DNA of 59,672 bases, taken from NCBI RefSeq assembly GCF_020595055.1, contig NZ_JAJDOO010000030.1, positions 1-59,672 on the forward strand, in the 5' to 3' direction. How positions within the stretch are numbered: position 1 is the stretch's first letter; every line of letters starts with the position of its first letter. Shown here one piece after another: positions 25,826 through 34,271 of the stretch. Position numbers and translations under genes: made by a program. Below the pieces are notes generated by a model that was not told the DNA's origin, ran no database searches, and was given only the letters and a program-made list of their open reading frames with translations. The stretch is from Desulfosporosinus shakirovi (lineage in GTDB: Bacteria; Bacillota; Desulfitobacteriia; Desulfitobacteriales; Desulfitobacteriaceae).

Positions 25826-27040
25826 ATGGCTAATAGTTATGATTTGATTATTATAGGAGGTGGTCCCGCCGGACTTTCCGCTGCAATTTATGGCGGCAGG
25901 GCTAAGCTTAAGACCTTAGTAATCAATAAAGGGACAATCGGCGGTTTAGTGGATACAACTAGGGAAATCGTCAATTATCCTGGATATATCCAAGTCAGTG
26001 GACCGGATCTCATGAAAGATTTCAAGGAACATGCTGAGCATTTTAACGTTGAATTTTTAAAAGAAGAGGTTATCAGTGTAGATTTTTCTCAAGAAGATAA
26101 AATAATTAAAACAAAGAAAGGCAAAGAACTATCTGCTAAAGCTGTTATTCTTGCCTGTGGCAGTGAACCAAGAATTTTAAATATCCCAGGAGAAAAAACA
26201 CTCCGAGGGAGTGGTGTGGCGTACTGTGCGACCTGTGATGCGGAGTTTTTTGAAGGGGAAGATGTTGTTGTCGTTGGAAGTGGTGACCAGGCCGTTGAAG
26301 AAGGTATGTACATCACTAAGTTTGCCCGTAAAGTGACCGTGATTGTTTTACATGACGAAGGAGTTCTTGATTGCAATAAAGTAAGTGCAGAAAGAGCCTT
26401 TAATAATGAAAAAATGGAGTTTATCTGGAACTCTACAATTGAAGCAGTTCTTGGGGAAGAAAACGTGGAGGGAGTGAAAATTAAGAATCTAAAAACAGGC
26501 GGTTCATCTGTACTTACCTGTCAAGGTGTATTCTTCTTCGTCGGTATGATTCCATCAACCCATTTTCTCAAAGATAGTGGACTTGAAACGGACAAGAGAG
26601 GGTATATTCCCGTCAATGAAGGTATGGAAACGAACCTTGAAGGGATTTATGCCGTCGGTGATAATAGAGTAAAATATTTAAGACAAGTTGTCTCCGCTGC
26701 AGGGGATGGCGCGACTGCGGCTGTAGCAGCTGAACGTTATATTGAAGAACTCAATTATTTTAATTCCAATATTGTTCAAAGTGATAAAAAGATCTTATTA
26801 TTATTTTTTAATGTCTTAGTCAATGAAAGCATAGAATTCAGCACCTTATTGGAAGGTCTCATTAGTGAAAATGGTGATGAATATAAAATATTTAAAGTTG
26901 ATATGGCAACGAAGAAGAATCTTGCCGGAAAATATCAAATAGAAAAGGTACCCGCAGTTGTTGTACTAGATAAAGGGGAGGAAATCAAACGTCTGGACTG
27001 CAGTATGGATAAAGAGCAGCTTAAATCTCAATTATCCTAG
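25826..27040 (+). CDS. trxB: thioredoxin reductase with C-terminal thioredoxin-fold extension
   Basis: A 404-residue FAD- and NAD(P)H-binding reductase. GGGPAGLSAAIYGGRAKL is the FAD Rossmann motif, CATC (Cys134 and Cys137) is the redox-active disulfide, VVVGSGDQAVEEGMYIT is the NAD(P) site and YAVGDNR the final FAD loop. Normal TrxB ends near residue 310. Here about 90 residues follow, with a thioredoxin-like pattern (KILLLFFNVLVNESIEF, then YQIEKVPAVVVLD, containing the cis-Pro loop) but no CxxC. The tail may bind the thioredoxin encoded just upstream. A single Cys near the end is not in an active-site position. Confidence 0.9.
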   Translation: MANSYDLIIIGGGPAGLSAAIYGGRAKLKTLVINKGTIGGLVDTTREIVNYPGYIQVSGPDLMKDFKEHAEHFNVEFLKEEVISVDFSQEDKIIKTKKGKELSAKAVILACGSEPRILNIPGEKTLRGSGVAYCATCDAEFFEGEDVVVVGSGDQAVEEGMYITKFARKVTVIVLHDEGVLDCNKVSAERAFNNEKMEFIWNSTIEAVLGEENVEGVKIKNLKTGGSSVLTCQGVFFFVGMIPSTHFLKDSGLETDKRGYIPVNEGMETNLEGIYAVGDNRVKYLRQVVSAAGDGATAAVAAERYIEELNYFNSNIVQSDKKILLLFFNVLVNESIEFSTLLEGLISENGDEYKIFKVDMATKKNLAGKYQIEKVPAVVVLDKGEEIKRLDCSMDKEQLKSQLS

Positions 27041-27111
27041 CCTCTATTTCTCGGAAGTTGCCGACAGTAAACCTGATCAAAATAATATACACGAGAGCCT
27101 ATAGTATGACG

Positions 27112-27158
27112 AAAGCCTTGAAGCGCATATCCATGATGATATATCTTTAAGGCTTTTT
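27112..27158 (+). terminator. terminator after trxB
   Basis: Stem AAAGCCTT/AAGGCTTT with further internal pairing (ATATC/GATAT), ending in a T-run at 27154-27158. Confidence 0.75.
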
Positions 27159-27225
27159 GAATTATAAGGAAGCTTTAAAGGAAAGTAAAAAAAACATTTA
27201 AAATTATTGGTAAATATGTTAAAAT

Positions 27226-27245
27226 ACCTCACGAGAGGTTTTTTA
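27226..27245 (+). terminator. small hairpin with T-run
   Basis: ACCTC (27226-27230), loop ACGA, GAGGT (27235-27239), then TTTTT. It is short, but has terminator form. It lies about 90 bases upstream of the riboswitch and no gene clearly reads into it. Confidence 0.45.
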
Positions 27246-27329
27246 ACAAAATACGACATCATTTAACACGGTTTTGTCTTTCTAAATAAAATTCCCATAT
27301 ATTAGGCATTTTATTTAGAAGAAAATCGT

Positions 27330-27430
27330 TTTCTGATAAAGGCAAAGCATCTGAAAAGGTGTGACGCAAAGCCATGGGTCTACAGCAGTATAATTACTGC
27401 CATGATTGCCAGGTTGCCGGAGAAGAAATT
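27330..27430 (+). promoter_or_regulatory. c-di-GMP-I (GEMM-I) riboswitch
   Basis: The sequence carries the class I signature blocks in order: AAAGGCAAAGC, a GAAA tetraloop (CTGAAAAGG), GACGCAAAGCC, the GGGTCTACAG segment, then ATTGCCAGGTTGCCGG closing the outer stem. These match the conserved core and tetraloop-receptor layout. The downstream expression platform to the gene at 27551 is not resolved; a T-rich stretch at 27469-27488 could be part of a terminator. Confidence 0.88.
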
Positions 27431-27550
27431 TGAGCCCCAGCCGGGACAAAGTTCTCTGGTTTGGAGTTCTTTTTGTTTCTTCTTCTTTAAATTAAGTTTG
27501 GATAATGTTGACTGTATTTAATCACTGATCTTATAAGGGAGGTTTTAAAT

Positions 27551-27940
27551 ATGAATAGAGTTGTCCATCAGTTACGTACAGCCAGGGAAGCTAAAGGACT
27601 GGAATTGAAAGAGGTCGAGGAAATTACTAAGATTCGGACTAAATACCTACAAGCATTGGAAGATGGAGACTTCGGCGTTCTTCCCGGCGGGGTTTACACA
27701 ATAGGATTTTTGCGTTCTTATGCTCGTTTCCTTGACTTAGACGCAGACCATTTAGTAAATACCTATAGAATGGAAGCAACTGCTTCAAAATCAGAAACCA
27801 CTTTCGATAATACTTTACAAGAAACAAATAGGCCGTATCGAGAGCAATCTTTACTAATAAGGATTTCACAATTCTACAGGGAGGCAGGTGACATATTTAA
27901 ATTTTTAAAGACAAGCAGGATGGAGCAGTCAAAAAGATAG
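27551..27940 (+). CDS. RodZ-like helix-turn-helix protein without membrane anchor
   Basis: A 129-residue protein. Residues 1-75 are a RodZ/HTH_25-type domain (LRTAREAKGLELKEVEEIT, TKYLQALEDGDFGVLPGGVY, GFLRSYARFLDLDADHLV). Full RodZ has a transmembrane helix and a periplasmic domain; here the protein ends after a polar tail with no membrane segment. A c-di-GMP-I riboswitch precedes it, so its level follows the second messenger. Role unknown: it may bind MreB-like partners or DNA. GGGAGG precedes the ATG. Confidence 0.85.
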   Translation: MNRVVHQLRTAREAKGLELKEVEEITKIRTKYLQALEDGDFGVLPGGVYTIGFLRSYARFLDLDADHLVNTYRMEATASKSETTFDNTLQETNRPYREQSLLIRISQFYREAGDIFKFLKTSRMEQSKR

Positions 27941-28069
27941 ACGGAGAATTACTTTACTAAGATTGTTTTTGGAAAGACCCGGTGCTTCTTTTGTAGGCTT
28001 AGATAAGTGCACTTCGCGTTCCCAATTAACTCGGAAATTTTCGGAAAATAATATAAATTCTTAAAAATA

Positions 28070-28108
28070 CCTTGAGGGACATATTGATGTAGATCTCAAG
28101 GCTTTTTT
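28070..28108 (+). terminator. terminator after the RodZ-like gene
   Basis: CCTTGAG (28070-28076) pairs with CTCAAGG (28095-28101) and is followed by CTTTTTT. It lies about 130 bases after the stop codon. Confidence 0.75.
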
Positions 28109-28281
28109 GTATGTAGAAGATGAATACCTCGCATCAATCGGATATGATAAACACATATCTAAAAGATACGAGGTGCTGTACTCAACCTACGTCCGGCAGA
28201 GTTGTTATGGTGTGAAGGTCGTTTATTATACAGTCAGGAAGAAAGATATGATCCAAACTACAACTATTGCGGACACACTTC

Positions 28282-29061
28282 CTATTGCTGAACCGACTGA
28301 GACCAGCGAATAACCTTCTTCATAGAGAGATCCTTGGACTTGACAACGACCCAGAAGTGGCTGGCGTTAGCATGATAGAAGAAGGAGGAACCTGCTGCTA
28401 TAGCAAGAGTCCCGATAACGGGGTGGATTCCCAATGATGGAAGCAACGGCAAGATAATTGCAGAAGCGGTTAGAAGGGAAACCGTTGCGGAGCCGTTTGA
28501 AACGGAAAGGAGCAAAGCAACTAAGAAGGGCACGCCTTTAACAAAACTGATATCTGCCTCCAGGTTGATCCAACGCCGCCTTACAAATACCATTAGGCAT
28601 CCCACTGGCTGATCCATCTTAGTGAGAGGTGCTGCAATGATCGTATGGTAGCGAAGAATTCCTTTCAAACGTGTATTATTCTTGGTCTCAGTCAAGGTAA
28701 CAAACTGATTGTCTTCCATAGCTTGTTTTGCAGGCAATGGAAGCCCCCTAAAATCGTCGATATCAAGGTTGCTATCCGTCTGTCCCCAGGCAAGGACCTC
28801 TTGGCGATCAGTTATGATAACACTGGAGCATATGCCGGAGGAAAGAATGATGGATACGGCGTTTTTCAGATCCTCTCTACTGGAAAAACCTTTTCTCAGA
28901 TAGGGCAGACATTGCTCTGCAATAGATAGGGCGAGGCTCATTTTACTTGCGGATATTACTTTAAAACTGCGGATGGTAAGTTCCGAACTTCGGCTCATCT
29001 GGAAGAATTGAAATTCTCCCCAGTAAGAAGTATACTTAAGCATGTATATATTATTAAACAT
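28282..29061 (-). pseudogene. chimeric remnant: LytS-type GAF fragment joined to GntP permease C-terminus
   Basis: An open frame of 259 codons that joins pieces of two unrelated families. Residues about 40-170 look like the GAF sensor part of a LytS-type kinase (SIAEQCLPYLRKGFS, VIITDRQEVLAWGQTDS, APLTKMDQPVGCLMVF). From about residue 178 the sequence becomes the last part of a GntP gluconate-type permease (SVSNGSATVSLLTASAIILP, IAAGSSFFYHANASHFWVV). Neither part is complete: no kinase domain, no start of the permease. The junction suggests a deletion that fused two genes. Its 5' end is antisense to the TPP riboswitch, so it probably lacks a promoter. Confidence 0.65.
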
Positions 29062-29145
29062 CGGGAGCTTGATGAACAGGCTGAGAGTACGACTAATGTC
29101 GTAGACCGATTGAACCTGTTGGGTAATGCCAGCGTAGGGAATGTT
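29057..29145 (+). promoter_or_regulatory. TPP (THI-box) riboswitch
   Basis: The invariant thi-box blocks are all present: TCGGGAGCTTGATGAACAGG region, GGCTGAGAG, then TTGAACCTG, TTGGGTAATGCC and AGCGTAGGGAA. AACAT (29057-29061) pairs with ATGTT (29141-29145) to close stem P1. A variable P3 hairpin (TACGAC/GTCGTA) lies in the middle. It is on the strand of the luxE-like operon and 65 bases ahead of its start codon, with a terminator in between. Confidence 0.93.
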
Positions 29146-29159
29146 ATTTTAGTCAATAG

Positions 29160-29184
29160 CACTTTGCCTAGGCAAAGTGTTTTT
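29160..29184 (+). terminator. riboswitch-linked terminator
   Basis: A perfect 20-base palindrome (29160-29179) followed directly by TTTTTA. It lies between the TPP aptamer and the LuxE-like start, so it is the likely expression platform: transcription should stop when TPP is abundant. Confidence 0.85.
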
Positions 29185-29210
29185 ATTTTGGAAAAAGGGA
29201 TTTGAGAAAA

Positions 29211-30296
29211 ATGAGTCAGCAAGAAATAATGGATTCTATCTGCCAATTCATTAGGCGGGATCAAAGTTCTGAAGAGGGTTTCAACGATCTGGCTTTGCAT
29301 CTGTTCGCTTACCAATACAAAAATAATCTTCCCTATCAAGCGTACTGTTTGCAACAAGGGAGAACGCCAAGGACGGTGAAAATGTGGAGCCAAATTCCCT
29401 CTGTACCTATTAATGCTTTCAAAGAGGTTATTCTAAGCAGTAATAATCCAAAGGAGGCCGAAAGAATTTTTATGACAAGCGGCACTACACAAGGGATTCA
29501 GGGAAAACATTATCATCCGGCCTTGCAGGTATATGATCAATCCATGACAGCAAATTTCAACAGACACTTTATGAAAAACTCGGGAAAGATTCGCATGGGT
29601 ATTCTGTTCCCGACGGAAGAAGTGATGCCCAATTCTTCGCTGGCACATTACTTGGCCCTTGCCGTTAAGGAATTCGGAACAGAGGATAGTTCCTATTTTA
29701 TAAGTGAGGGTGGTTTAGAAATAGAAAAATTAATCGATGGACTGGAAGAAGCTAAACGAACCGGAGAACCATACGCTTTGCTAGGTGCATCCTACAGTTT
29801 TGTACATATGTTAGACGAATTGGAAAAAATCGGGGGAGTTTTCTCCCTGCCAAAGGGGAGCAGGATTCTTGATACAGGTGGATTCAAAAACAACTCAAGG
29901 CGCTTGGAACCGGATGATTTTTATAACCGTCTTTCAGATCGCTTAGGAGTAGCCCGGAAGGATTGTATCAACATGTATGGTATGACTGAGCTGAGTACTC
30001 AGTTCTATGATCAGGGTAATGGGGAAATTCCTTCCGTTAAGTCCGGGCCACATTGGATACGCACACGGGTTATTAATCCTCTGACAGGAGAAACGGTTCC
30101 TAAAGGTGAGCAAGGCGTGCTTGTCCACTGTGATCTGGCAAACTTTAATTCAGTTACGACTATCCTTACTGAAGATATTGGGATCGAGGTTGAGGCGGGT
30201 TTTCTTCTTAAAGGAAGAGCCCAGGGAGCGGAAGCCAAAGGGTGTTCACTTGCCTTAGAGGAGTTTATTCGAGCCAAGAAAGGAACTTCCTTATGA
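29211..30296 (+). CDS. LuxE-like acyl-protein synthetase
   Basis: A 361-residue adenylate-forming enzyme of the LuxE acyl-protein synthetase family, which activates a carboxylic acid with ATP and passes it to a cysteine of LuxC. Signature segments are RIFMTSGTTQGIQGKHYHP near residue 85 (ATP loop), GASYSFVHMLDELE, RILDTGGFKNNSR and INMYGMTELSTQFYDQ. ATG at 29211 follows AAAGGGAT. It is the first gene behind a TPP riboswitch and overlaps the LuxC-like gene by four bases. No luxAB or luxD is present, so light emission and fatty-acyl diversion are not its purpose; the substrate acid is unknown. Confidence 0.9.
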   Translation: MSQQEIMDSICQFIRRDQSSEEGFNDLALHLFAYQYKNNLPYQAYCLQQGRTPRTVKMWSQIPSVPINAFKEVILSSNNPKEAERIFMTSGTTQGIQGKHYHPALQVYDQSMTANFNRHFMKNSGKIRMGILFPTEEVMPNSSLAHYLALAVKEFGTEDSSYFISEGGLEIEKLIDGLEEAKRTGEPYALLGASYSFVHMLDELEKIGGVFSLPKGSRILDTGGFKNNSRRLEPDDFYNRLSDRLGVARKDCINMYGMTELSTQFYDQGNGEIPSVKSGPHWIRTRVINPLTGETVPKGEQGVLVHCDLANFNSVTTILTEDIGIEVEAGFLLKGRAQGAEAKGCSLALEEFIRAKKGTSL

Positions 30297-31744
30297 AAGA
30301 AGTCGGAGGCTATTTGCCGCCATGTCTGGAAGGGGAACTTGAATATAAAACCCTTACGTTCCAGAGGAATCAGGATACCGTGGAAATTCAGATCCCTCTT
30401 CTTACTCGTGAACAGATGGATGCTTTGACAGATATAGTGAAAAGAAACAGCCGATTTATTTTAAAATCCTTTACGGTCAACGAAATTGTTAGCATCATTG
30501 ACAAAGCGATCGCCATATTTCTTGATCGCAGCTCAAAGTACCGACAAAAGGCAGAAAAACTGTTGCCAATTATTACTGGGTACGATGAAGAAATAATTCG
30601 GCTAGGTCTTACCTCTTACTTGAAAAGTTTTCGCAAGCCGCAACTTCAGCGGTTTCTAGTCGAGGATTTGGGAAATCCCTTGCTTTTAGATGATTTTCAA
30701 CCTCGTCCTAAAGGGGGATTTTCCAAGGCAATGGGACCGGAGTTAGTGGTTCATGTTTGGGCAGGAAATGTACCTGCTCTTCCAATCTGGAGCCTAATAT
30801 CCGGATTATTGATAAAAGCGGGGAATATAGGCAAGGTTTCAAGTGGAGAGCCTTTGTTTGCAGGATTGTTCGCTCAATTATTGATGGAGATTGAACCTAA
30901 ATTGGCTGATTGTCTAGCTATTGTTTGGTGGAAAGGAGGGGATGAGGAGCGTGAATCTTGCTTACTTAACAAAGCAGATATAGTAGTGGGTTACGGCAGT
31001 AATACGTCTTTAGCTTCTCTCGGCTCCAAAATCCCGCTCACAACCCGTTTCCTTCCCTTCGGACATAAAATCAGCTTCGGCATAATTTCCAAGGCAGGTC
31101 TAGACTCACGCAAGGCCTGGCAGACCGCACATAGCGCTGCTCTTGATGTTATTCGGTATGATCAACAAGGGTGCTATTCCCCTCATTGTTTCTATGTTCA
31201 AAGGGGAGGGAGTGTTTCTCCGCGAGAGTTTGCCAGATATATGGCCCATGAACTGGAGTGTTTTGAAAAAAGGTATCCGCGGCGAGGGCTATCGCTGGAA
31301 GAAAAAACGGCTAATGCGGCTTGGAGAAATAAAGAAGAGCTGAATATTTTTTCGAATTCCTCTAAAGAGGTTCTTGGAACGACCTCGAATAATTGGACAG
31401 TTGTCTACGAGGAAGGGAGTCAAGAGATTAATCCCAGTTGTTTAAATAGGGTCGTCAAAGTAATTGCAATTGATCAATTAGAACAAGTTATTGACTTTAT
31501 TGGGCCCTATCGCTCGTTGCTTCAAACGGTGGGGATTGCCTCGACTCCTAAGGAACTGTTCGATATTTCGGATTTATTGGGAAAAGCAGGAGTTACACGT
31601 ATTACGGGACTTGGAAGCATGACTTCCCCCGAAGCCGGTTGGCATCATGATGGTCGTTTTAATTTGTTAGACCTTATTAATATGGTAGATATTGAATGTT
31701 CGGCAGAGGAGTATGCAGAAAGATTTGCTCCATACGTCGATTAG
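30293..31744 (+). CDS. LuxC-like acyl-CoA/acyl-protein reductase
   Basis: A 483-residue LuxC-family reductase that receives an acyl group on a cysteine and reduces it with NAD(P)H to the aldehyde. The nucleophile lies in DQQGCYSPHCFYVQ (Cys294; V. harveyi LuxC uses Cys286). VHVWAGNVPALPIWSLISGL and IVVGYGSNTSLASL are cofactor-site regions. The start is fixed by an ATGA overlap with the luxE-like stop; the longer open frame into the upstream gene has no ribosome site. The reductase/synthetase pair forms a carboxylate reductase. The operon context, not the family, suggests a thiamine-related substrate. Confidence 0.9.
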   Translation: MKEVGGYLPPCLEGELEYKTLTFQRNQDTVEIQIPLLTREQMDALTDIVKRNSRFILKSFTVNEIVSIIDKAIAIFLDRSSKYRQKAEKLLPIITGYDEEIIRLGLTSYLKSFRKPQLQRFLVEDLGNPLLLDDFQPRPKGGFSKAMGPELVVHVWAGNVPALPIWSLISGLLIKAGNIGKVSSGEPLFAGLFAQLLMEIEPKLADCLAIVWWKGGDEERESCLLNKADIVVGYGSNTSLASLGSKIPLTTRFLPFGHKISFGIISKAGLDSRKAWQTAHSAALDVIRYDQQGCYSPHCFYVQRGGSVSPREFARYMAHELECFEKRYPRRGLSLEEKTANAAWRNKEELNIFSNSSKEVLGTTSNNWTVVYEEGSQEINPSCLNRVVKVIAIDQLEQVIDFIGPYRSLLQTVGIASTPKELFDISDLLGKAGVTRITGLGSMTSPEAGWHHDGRFNLLDLINMVDIECSAEEYAERFAPYVD

Positions 31745-31756
31745 GGGGTTGAGCGC

Positions 31757-32503
31757 TTGGGTTTTTTGACCTTAGATCATATACATTACAGTTATCCAGG
31801 ACAGGGCTCGACAGTCAAAGACGTCACCTGGCAAATAGAAGAAGGGGAATTCCACTGTTTACTGGGGAAAAGCGGATGCGGTAAAACCACTTTATTGAAA
31901 CTTGCCGCAGGTCTTTTGAAACCCGACAAGGGCAAAGTTTACTGGCAAGGGGTTGAAGTATTTAAGCCTTCTTCTCAAGTTGGGTATGTCTTTCAGTCAC
32001 CGACGCTTCTAGAATGGAAAACGGTCTTTGATAATGTTCTCTTACCGATTTCACTTAAAAGAAAACCTAACAGCAAGGAGCTTGATTACGGAGAAACCTT
32101 ACTTGAGTTAATGGGGATTATTTCTCAGAAGGATAAATATCCAACAGAGTTGTCCGGTGGACAACAAAGCAGGGTGGCGATTGCCCGTTCTCTTATTCAA
32201 AGTCCCAGCATGTTATTTTTAGATGAACCCTTTGCAGCAGTTGATGCTATTACTCGGGAAGAACTGCAGGATGATCTATTAAAACTCTGCCAGCTCCGGA
32301 AAACAACGGTTATTTTTATTACCCATGATATTACCGAAGCGGTTTATTTATCCGATCATGTAGCCATTATGTCGGGAGGTCAAATTGTCCAGGATTATAA
32401 TGTGAATCTTCCGAAAGAACGCAGTTTCGAGATGAGGTATGACTCTTATTTCAATGAGCTATGCTTAAAAATCCGCCAGTCATTCAGTGGGGTTTCATCA
32501 TGA
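31757..32503 (+). CDS. ABC transporter ATPase, ThiZ/SsuB/TauB type
   Basis: A 248-residue ATP-binding subunit. Walker A is GKSGCGKTT, the signature is LSGGQQSRVAIARSL, Walker B is MLFLDEPFAAVD and the H-loop FITHDITEAVYLSDH. The family serves nitrate, taurine, sulfonate and thiamine-precursor (ThiXYZ) importers. TTG start 12 bases after the LuxC-like gene. It overlaps the permease gene by four bases. Under TPP riboswitch control, a thiamine-precursor substrate is the best reading. Confidence 0.9.
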   Translation: MGFLTLDHIHYSYPGQGSTVKDVTWQIEEGEFHCLLGKSGCGKTTLLKLAAGLLKPDKGKVYWQGVEVFKPSSQVGYVFQSPTLLEWKTVFDNVLLPISLKRKPNSKELDYGETLLELMGIISQKDKYPTELSGGQQSRVAIARSLIQSPSMLFLDEPFAAVDAITREELQDDLLKLCQLRKTTVIFITHDITEAVYLSDHVAIMSGGQIVQDYNVNLPKERSFEMRYDSYFNELCLKIRQSFSGVSS

Positions 32504-33255
32504 AAAAGGTTGAATATTATTCTATGCTGCTCATGTTACTTATGTTAATAGGGTGGGAATTGATAGCAAGACCAATGTCAGAGCTCGTTTTACCGTCCCC
32601 TGGGGTTGTTTTTATTGAGTTATGGAAGGGTGTAAGCAGCGGCTATTTTCTACCGCATATCCTTAGGACGATTACAGAAATAGTGTTAGGCTTATCGATT
32701 GGCTGTACAATGGGGTTCATCCTGGGCGTATTAATGGGAGAAATCGATTTTTTGCGAAGGCTTATATTTCCTTATGTTATTGCTAGTCAAGCAGTGCCAA
32801 AATTAGCTTTGGCTCCGCTCTTCATTTTATGGTTTGGATTTGGGATGACGTCTAAAGTGGTTATTACAGCCTTGATTTGTTTTTTCCCCCTTCTGGAAAA
32901 TACCTTAACAGCCATTCAATATACTGACCCAAATAAGAAGGATTTATTTTATATCCTGGGTGCCACACGCCTGCAAACCCTTATCCATTTAAAAATACCT
33001 GCTGGCTTGCCGGCAATTTTGGCGGGATTTCGGGTTTCAGTCATCTTGGCCGTGGTGGGTGCGGTTGTCGGTGAGTTCATAGGAGGAAGCGAAGGACTGG
33101 GAGCACTGATCATTGCCTCACAAGGAATGATGGATACCCCGCTCATGTTTTCAGTTTTGATTCTGCTCACGATTATGGGAATGCTTCTTTATTTGGGAGT
33201 AAACCTTATTGAAGGATTATTTTTAAAAACCTATATGAAAGGAAGAAATAAATGA
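32500..33255 (+). CDS. ABC transporter permease, ThiX/SsuC/TauC type
   Basis: A 251-residue membrane protein with about six transmembrane helices and a binding-protein-dependent transport signature near residue 160 (DLFYILGATRLQTLIHLKIP, followed by GLPAILAGFRVSV). The first helix begins at residue 5. The start at the ATGA overlap with the ATPase gene is preferred to the upstream in-frame ATG. It forms the channel for the compound bound by the lipoprotein encoded next. Confidence 0.9.
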   Translation: MKKVEYYSMLLMLLMLIGWELIARPMSELVLPSPGVVFIELWKGVSSGYFLPHILRTITEIVLGLSIGCTMGFILGVLMGEIDFLRRLIFPYVIASQAVPKLALAPLFILWFGFGMTSKVVITALICFFPLLENTLTAIQYTDPNKKDLFYILGATRLQTLIHLKIPAGLPAILAGFRVSVILAVVGAVVGEFIGGSEGLGALIIASQGMMDTPLMFSVLILLTIMGMLLYLGVNLIEGLFLKTYMKGRNK

Positions 33256-34259
33256 AGATTAAGTTTTTATTGGGAATCAGCTTATTAACCTTCAGCGTTC
33301 TTTTAAGTGGTTGTGCTGCTAAGGACAAGGACGCAGCAGGTTCAAAACAACTCAGCGAGGTTAAGGTAGCCAGTTGGAGCCAGCCTATCACGGAACAAAC
33401 CAATCTGTTAGTCGGCGAAGAAAAAAGCTTTTATAAGGAGAATGGAATAAAGATTACCTTTATTCCTGGAGCAGGCGGCGGGGATGCCATCAAAAATATT
33501 CTTACAGGCGCAGCAGATATAGCCTTTACAGATCCGGGTTCACTCTATTTCGCACTCGATAAAGGAGAAAAGTTAAGAGTTATTTACAATATTTATCCCC
33601 AAAATGTTTTTAATGTTGTTTCCTTAACAGAAAAGAACATCACTAAGCCTGAAGATCTAAAGGGGAAAAAGATCGGCGTTTATAGTCTTTCAAGCGGAAC
33701 TCGTCAGAATTTGCTCTTGCTTTTACATCAGGCAGGCCTTTCCGAAAAAGATGTTACCATCGTAGAAACAGGCCTTTTAAATTTTGCACCATTAATGCAA
33801 GGCCAGGTGGATGCAACTGCAGCCACAGATACTGGGTTAGAAACTGGTAAACAAAAAGGGTTAAGTGATGTAAATGTCATAGAAGTCAAAGATTACTTAA
33901 ATATACCAAGTGATGCTTTTGTAGTAACGGAAAAAACCTATCAAGAAAAAAAGGATCTCTTAATAAGCTTTTTAAAGGGATATCAACAAAGTGCCCAGTG
34001 GATGATTGATAAGCCTCAGGAAGCTGCTTCTTTAGCCGTTAAACTCGCAATCGACGGAAAGGATGTAAATAGTAATTTAAAAATCATAGACTTGAGAAAT
34101 AGTTCCAGTCTTTCTTCTGATCCGAAAGACAAGGCACTTGGAGCCCTTGATCCGGAGGTGTTGCAAAAAGGAGCGGATATTTATCAAGGTCTCGGTTTGA
34201 TCGAGAATAAATTAGATATGTCACAAGTCGTAATTCAAGACCTCGTTCCTAAAAAGTAG
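33252..34259 (+). CDS. NMT1/ThiY-like substrate-binding lipoprotein
   Basis: A 335-residue periplasmic-type binding lipoprotein. The signal peptide ends in the lipobox LLSGC with the lipidated Cys at about residue 21. The mature part is NMT1/THI5-like (VKVASWSQPITEQTNLLVGE, IKNILTGAADIAFTDPGSLY, GKKIGVYSLSSGTRQNLLLL). This family includes ThiY, which binds formylaminopyrimidine, and the sulfonate binder SsuA. The riboswitch favours a pyrimidine or other thiamine-related ligand. ATGA overlap with the permease gene. Confidence 0.88.
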   Translation: MKIKFLLGISLLTFSVLLSGCAAKDKDAAGSKQLSEVKVASWSQPITEQTNLLVGEEKSFYKENGIKITFIPGAGGGDAIKNILTGAADIAFTDPGSLYFALDKGEKLRVIYNIYPQNVFNVVSLTEKNITKPEDLKGKKIGVYSLSSGTRQNLLLLLHQAGLSEKDVTIVETGLLNFAPLMQGQVDATAATDTGLETGKQKGLSDVNVIEVKDYLNIPSDAFVVTEKTYQEKKDLLISFLKGYQQSAQWMIDKPQEAASLAVKLAIDGKDVNSNLKIIDLRNSSSLSSDPKDKALGALDPEVLQKGADIYQGLGLIENKLDMSQVVIQDLVPKK

Positions 34260-34271
34260 AGGGGGGAGAAA

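Noticed and set aside
28107-28313. 68-codon plus-strand open frame after the RodZ-like gene
   Set aside because: It starts in the terminator T-run, has no ribosome site or recognisable domain, and runs opposite the chimeric remnant.
29211-31744. Bacterial luciferase (lux) operon
   Set aside because: LuxE- and LuxC-like genes are present, but luxA, luxB and luxD are absent and a TPP riboswitch controls the operon; light production is not supported.
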